From the NCBI RefSeq assembly GCF_041908905.1, contig NZ_JAYREK010000001.1:124001-188000 (forward strand): a stretch of DNA of 64,000 bases. Direction: 5' to 3'. The first letter of the stretch is position 1, and every line of letters starts with the position of its first letter. Under the pieces are notes generated by a model. That model was not told the origin of the DNA. It searched no databases and worked only from the letters and a program-made list of their open reading frames with translations. This document shows, piece after piece, positions 62,249-64,000 of the stretch. Position numbers and translations under genes: made by a program. This stretch comes from Zoogloea sp041908905 (GTDB taxonomy: Bacteria; Pseudomonadota; Gammaproteobacteria; Burkholderiales; Rhodocyclaceae).

Positions 62249-63785
62249 ATGGCGCGCGTCACCCTCGACATCGACCTCAACCGCGTCGAAGGCGACCTGG
62301 AGTTCCAGGTGGACCTCGACGGCAACCGGGTGGTGGACGCCCGCTGCATCGGCACCCTGTTCCGCGGCTTCGAGCAGCTCCTGATCGGCCGCGCCCCGAA
62401 AGACGGCCTGGTGATCACGCCGCGGGTGTGCGGCATTTGCGGCACCGCCCACCTGTACGCCGCGGCCCTGGCCCTGGAGCGCCTGGCCAGCCTGCCGGTC
62501 ACGCCCCACGCCACGCTGGTGCGCAACCTGTGCCTGATGGCCGAGAACGTGCAGAGCGACCTGCGCCAGAGCTTCCTGTTCTTCACTCCCGACTTCGTGC
62601 ACCCGCGCTACGCCGGCCAGCCCCTGTCCGCCGACATCGAGGCGGCCTTCGCGCCGCTCAAGGGTCGCGTGGTGCGCAGCGCCCTCACCGCCAGCCGCAA
62701 GGTGGTCGAGCTGGTCGCCCTGTTCGGCGGCCAGTGGCCCCACTCGTCCTACATGCTGCCCGGCGGCATCACCCGGGGCGCCACCGCCCGCGACATCATC
62801 GACTGCGAGGACATCGTCGACCAGGTCATCGAGATCTACGAGCGCGACGTCATCGGCGACAGCCTCGACAACTGGCTCGCCCTCGCCGGCGGCGACGCCT
62901 TCTTCGCGTGGCTGGAGAAGCCCGCCCACGCCGCCAGCGCGGTCGGCCTGCTCACCCGCTTCGCCCGCGCCATCGGCCTGCAGCACATCGGCGCCGGCGC
63001 CCGCCATTTCCTGAGCGCCGGCAGCTGGCACGACCCGCAGCGCTGGCAGCCGCCCTACTCCGACACCCCCAGCCTGCTCCCCGGCGGGCTCTACCATGCC
63101 GACGGCGGCCAGCTCGACCCCTTCGCGCCGGAACACATCAACGAGCACGTGCGCCACTCCTGGTATCGCCCCTACCCGGGCGGGCGGCACCCCTTCGAGG
63201 GCGAGACGGTGCCCGACTACCAGCCCGATACCGACCGCTACACCTGGGCCAAGGCCCCCCCGCTACGGCGAGCAGGTGGTCGAGACCGGCCCGCTGGCCG
63301 ACCTGCTCACCGGCGGCGACGCCCTGATCCGCGACCTGCAGGCCCGCGAAGGCCCCAACGCCTGGCTGCGCCAGTTCGCCCGGCTGCGCCGCACCAGCCT
63401 CACCCTGCACTTCATGAAAGCCCACCTGGCCGACCTCCGCCGCGAAGTCGGCACGCCCCATTACCTCCCGCCCGCCGCCGACGCCCTCGACGAGGGCGAG
63501 GGCTACGGCTTCGTGCAGGCCGCCCGGGGCACCCTCGGCCACTGGCTGCAGGTCAGCGGCGGGCGCATCAGCCGCTACCAGATCGTCACCCCGACCTCCT
63601 GGAACGCCTCGCCCCGCGACAGCGCCGGCCGCCACGGCCACTGGGAGCAGAGCGTGATCGGCCTGGAGCTGGCCGACCCGGCCGACCCGATCGAGATCGG
63701 CCACATCGTGCGCTCCCACGACCCCTGCCTGGTGTGCACGGTGCATTTCGTCCAGCGCGGAGAGCGCCACCGTTATGGCGTGTGA
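62249..63785 (+). pseudogene. hupL: [NiFe] hydrogenase large subunit, frameshifted
   Basis: The first 337 codons from ATG 62249 read as a HupL-type subunit with Ni ligands C61 and C64 (RVCGICGTAH). At a run of seven C (63255-63261) the frame shifts. Reading one C less continues into RYGEQVVETGPLADLL and on to the second Ni site DPCLVCTVH and a 12-residue C-terminal tail, stop at 63785. Both halves are fully conserved in style. So this is a recent mutation, a reading error in the homopolymer, or a slippage site. Without correction the second Ni site is lost and no enzyme is made. Confidence 0.85.
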
Positions 63786-64000
63786 GCGCATCCACGTGAT
63801 CTGCTTCGGCAACGAGCTGCACGGCGACGACGGCTTCGGCCCCGCCGTGCACGCCCGCCTCGCCGCCGCCCCGGTGCCGGAGCACGTGCGCCTGCTCCGG
63901 GCCGACATCGCCGGGCTGGCGGCGATCGGCTGCTTCGAGGGCTGCGGGCAGGCCATCGTCGTCGACGCGCTGCGCGGCTTCGGCCCGGCCGGGTCGCTGC
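63775..64000 (+). CDS. Hydrogenase maturation protease (partial, runs off the right edge)
   Basis: 75 codons visible from ATG at 63775, overlapping the large-subunit gene by 11 bases. GNELHGDDGFGPAVHARL is the GNxLxxDDGxG motif of HyaD/HupD/HupW endopeptidases, with the Glu and the following Asp that bind Ni; VVDALRGFG is the second conserved strand. It trims the C-terminal tail of the large subunit after nickel insertion. Confidence 0.9.
   Translation, partial: MACERIHVICFGNELHGDDGFGPAVHARLAAAPVPEHVRLLRADIAGLAAIGCFEGCGQAIVVDALRGFGPAGSL

Overview
The window is very G+C-rich (around 70% by eye) and has the gene content of a betaproteobacterium, most likely a member of the Rhodocyclales. The basis for that is the set of PEP-CTERM proteins, a TorF-type porin next to glnK-amtB, a NIT-ANTAR regulator with a phosphatase/kinase fusion beside an assimilatory nitrate reductase, UbiK, TrmA, YjbQ and ThrH. 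Species cannot be fixed from sequence reading alone.

Layout. 1-2.5 kb: end of a receiver-domain protein, an OmpR-type regulator, a VOC protein and a zinc peptidase. 2.7-8.6 kb: RhlE helicase with its own promoter and long leader, FliW, and a periplasmic binding protein translationally coupled to a membrane histidine kinase. 8.5-24.8 kb: mostly ordinary chromosomal genes (NamZ-like muramidase, PACE efflux protein, phosphatidylserine decarboxylase, radical SAM protein, DUF29 protein, J-domain protein, YjbQ, an amidohydrolase that appears to have lost most metal ligands, a flavoprotein, an ABC-F ATPase). 24.9-29.0 kb: two PEP-CTERM proteins flanking thrH and purU.

29.1-43.7 kb is a nitrogen-assimilation region. 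nasR (NIT-ANTAR) is followed by a FAD oxidoreductase with an internal deletion, a nitrate transporter, a PP2C/Ser-Thr kinase fusion and nitrate reductase NasA. Further on, torF-glnK-amtB runs on the minus strand. The control DNA reads unusually clearly: sigma-54 promoters stand before nasR, the oxidoreductase, the transporter and torF. NtrC-like palindromes lie upstream of three of these, and two leaders each carry a pair of AACGnn hexaloop hairpins, the kind of RNA target used by ANTAR antiterminators. No nitrite reductase is in the window.

43.7-47.4 kb: UbiK, a lipoprotein, ComM and a small membrane protein whose 3' end changes composition abruptly. 47.3-50.5 kb is an accessory island of lower G+C with a two-gene FRG-DUF262 operon (candidate defence module) and, beyond it, an array of degenerate 21-bp repeats with A/T tracts. 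50.5-60.6 kb: drug efflux protein, ceramidase-like protein, Nudix hydrolase and a six-gene branched-chain amino acid ABC operon with two binding proteins. 60.7-64 kb: a BamE-like lipoprotein and a cytosolic-type [NiFe] uptake hydrogenase cluster. Its large-subunit gene is frameshifted at a run of seven C, and a maturation protease runs off the right edge.
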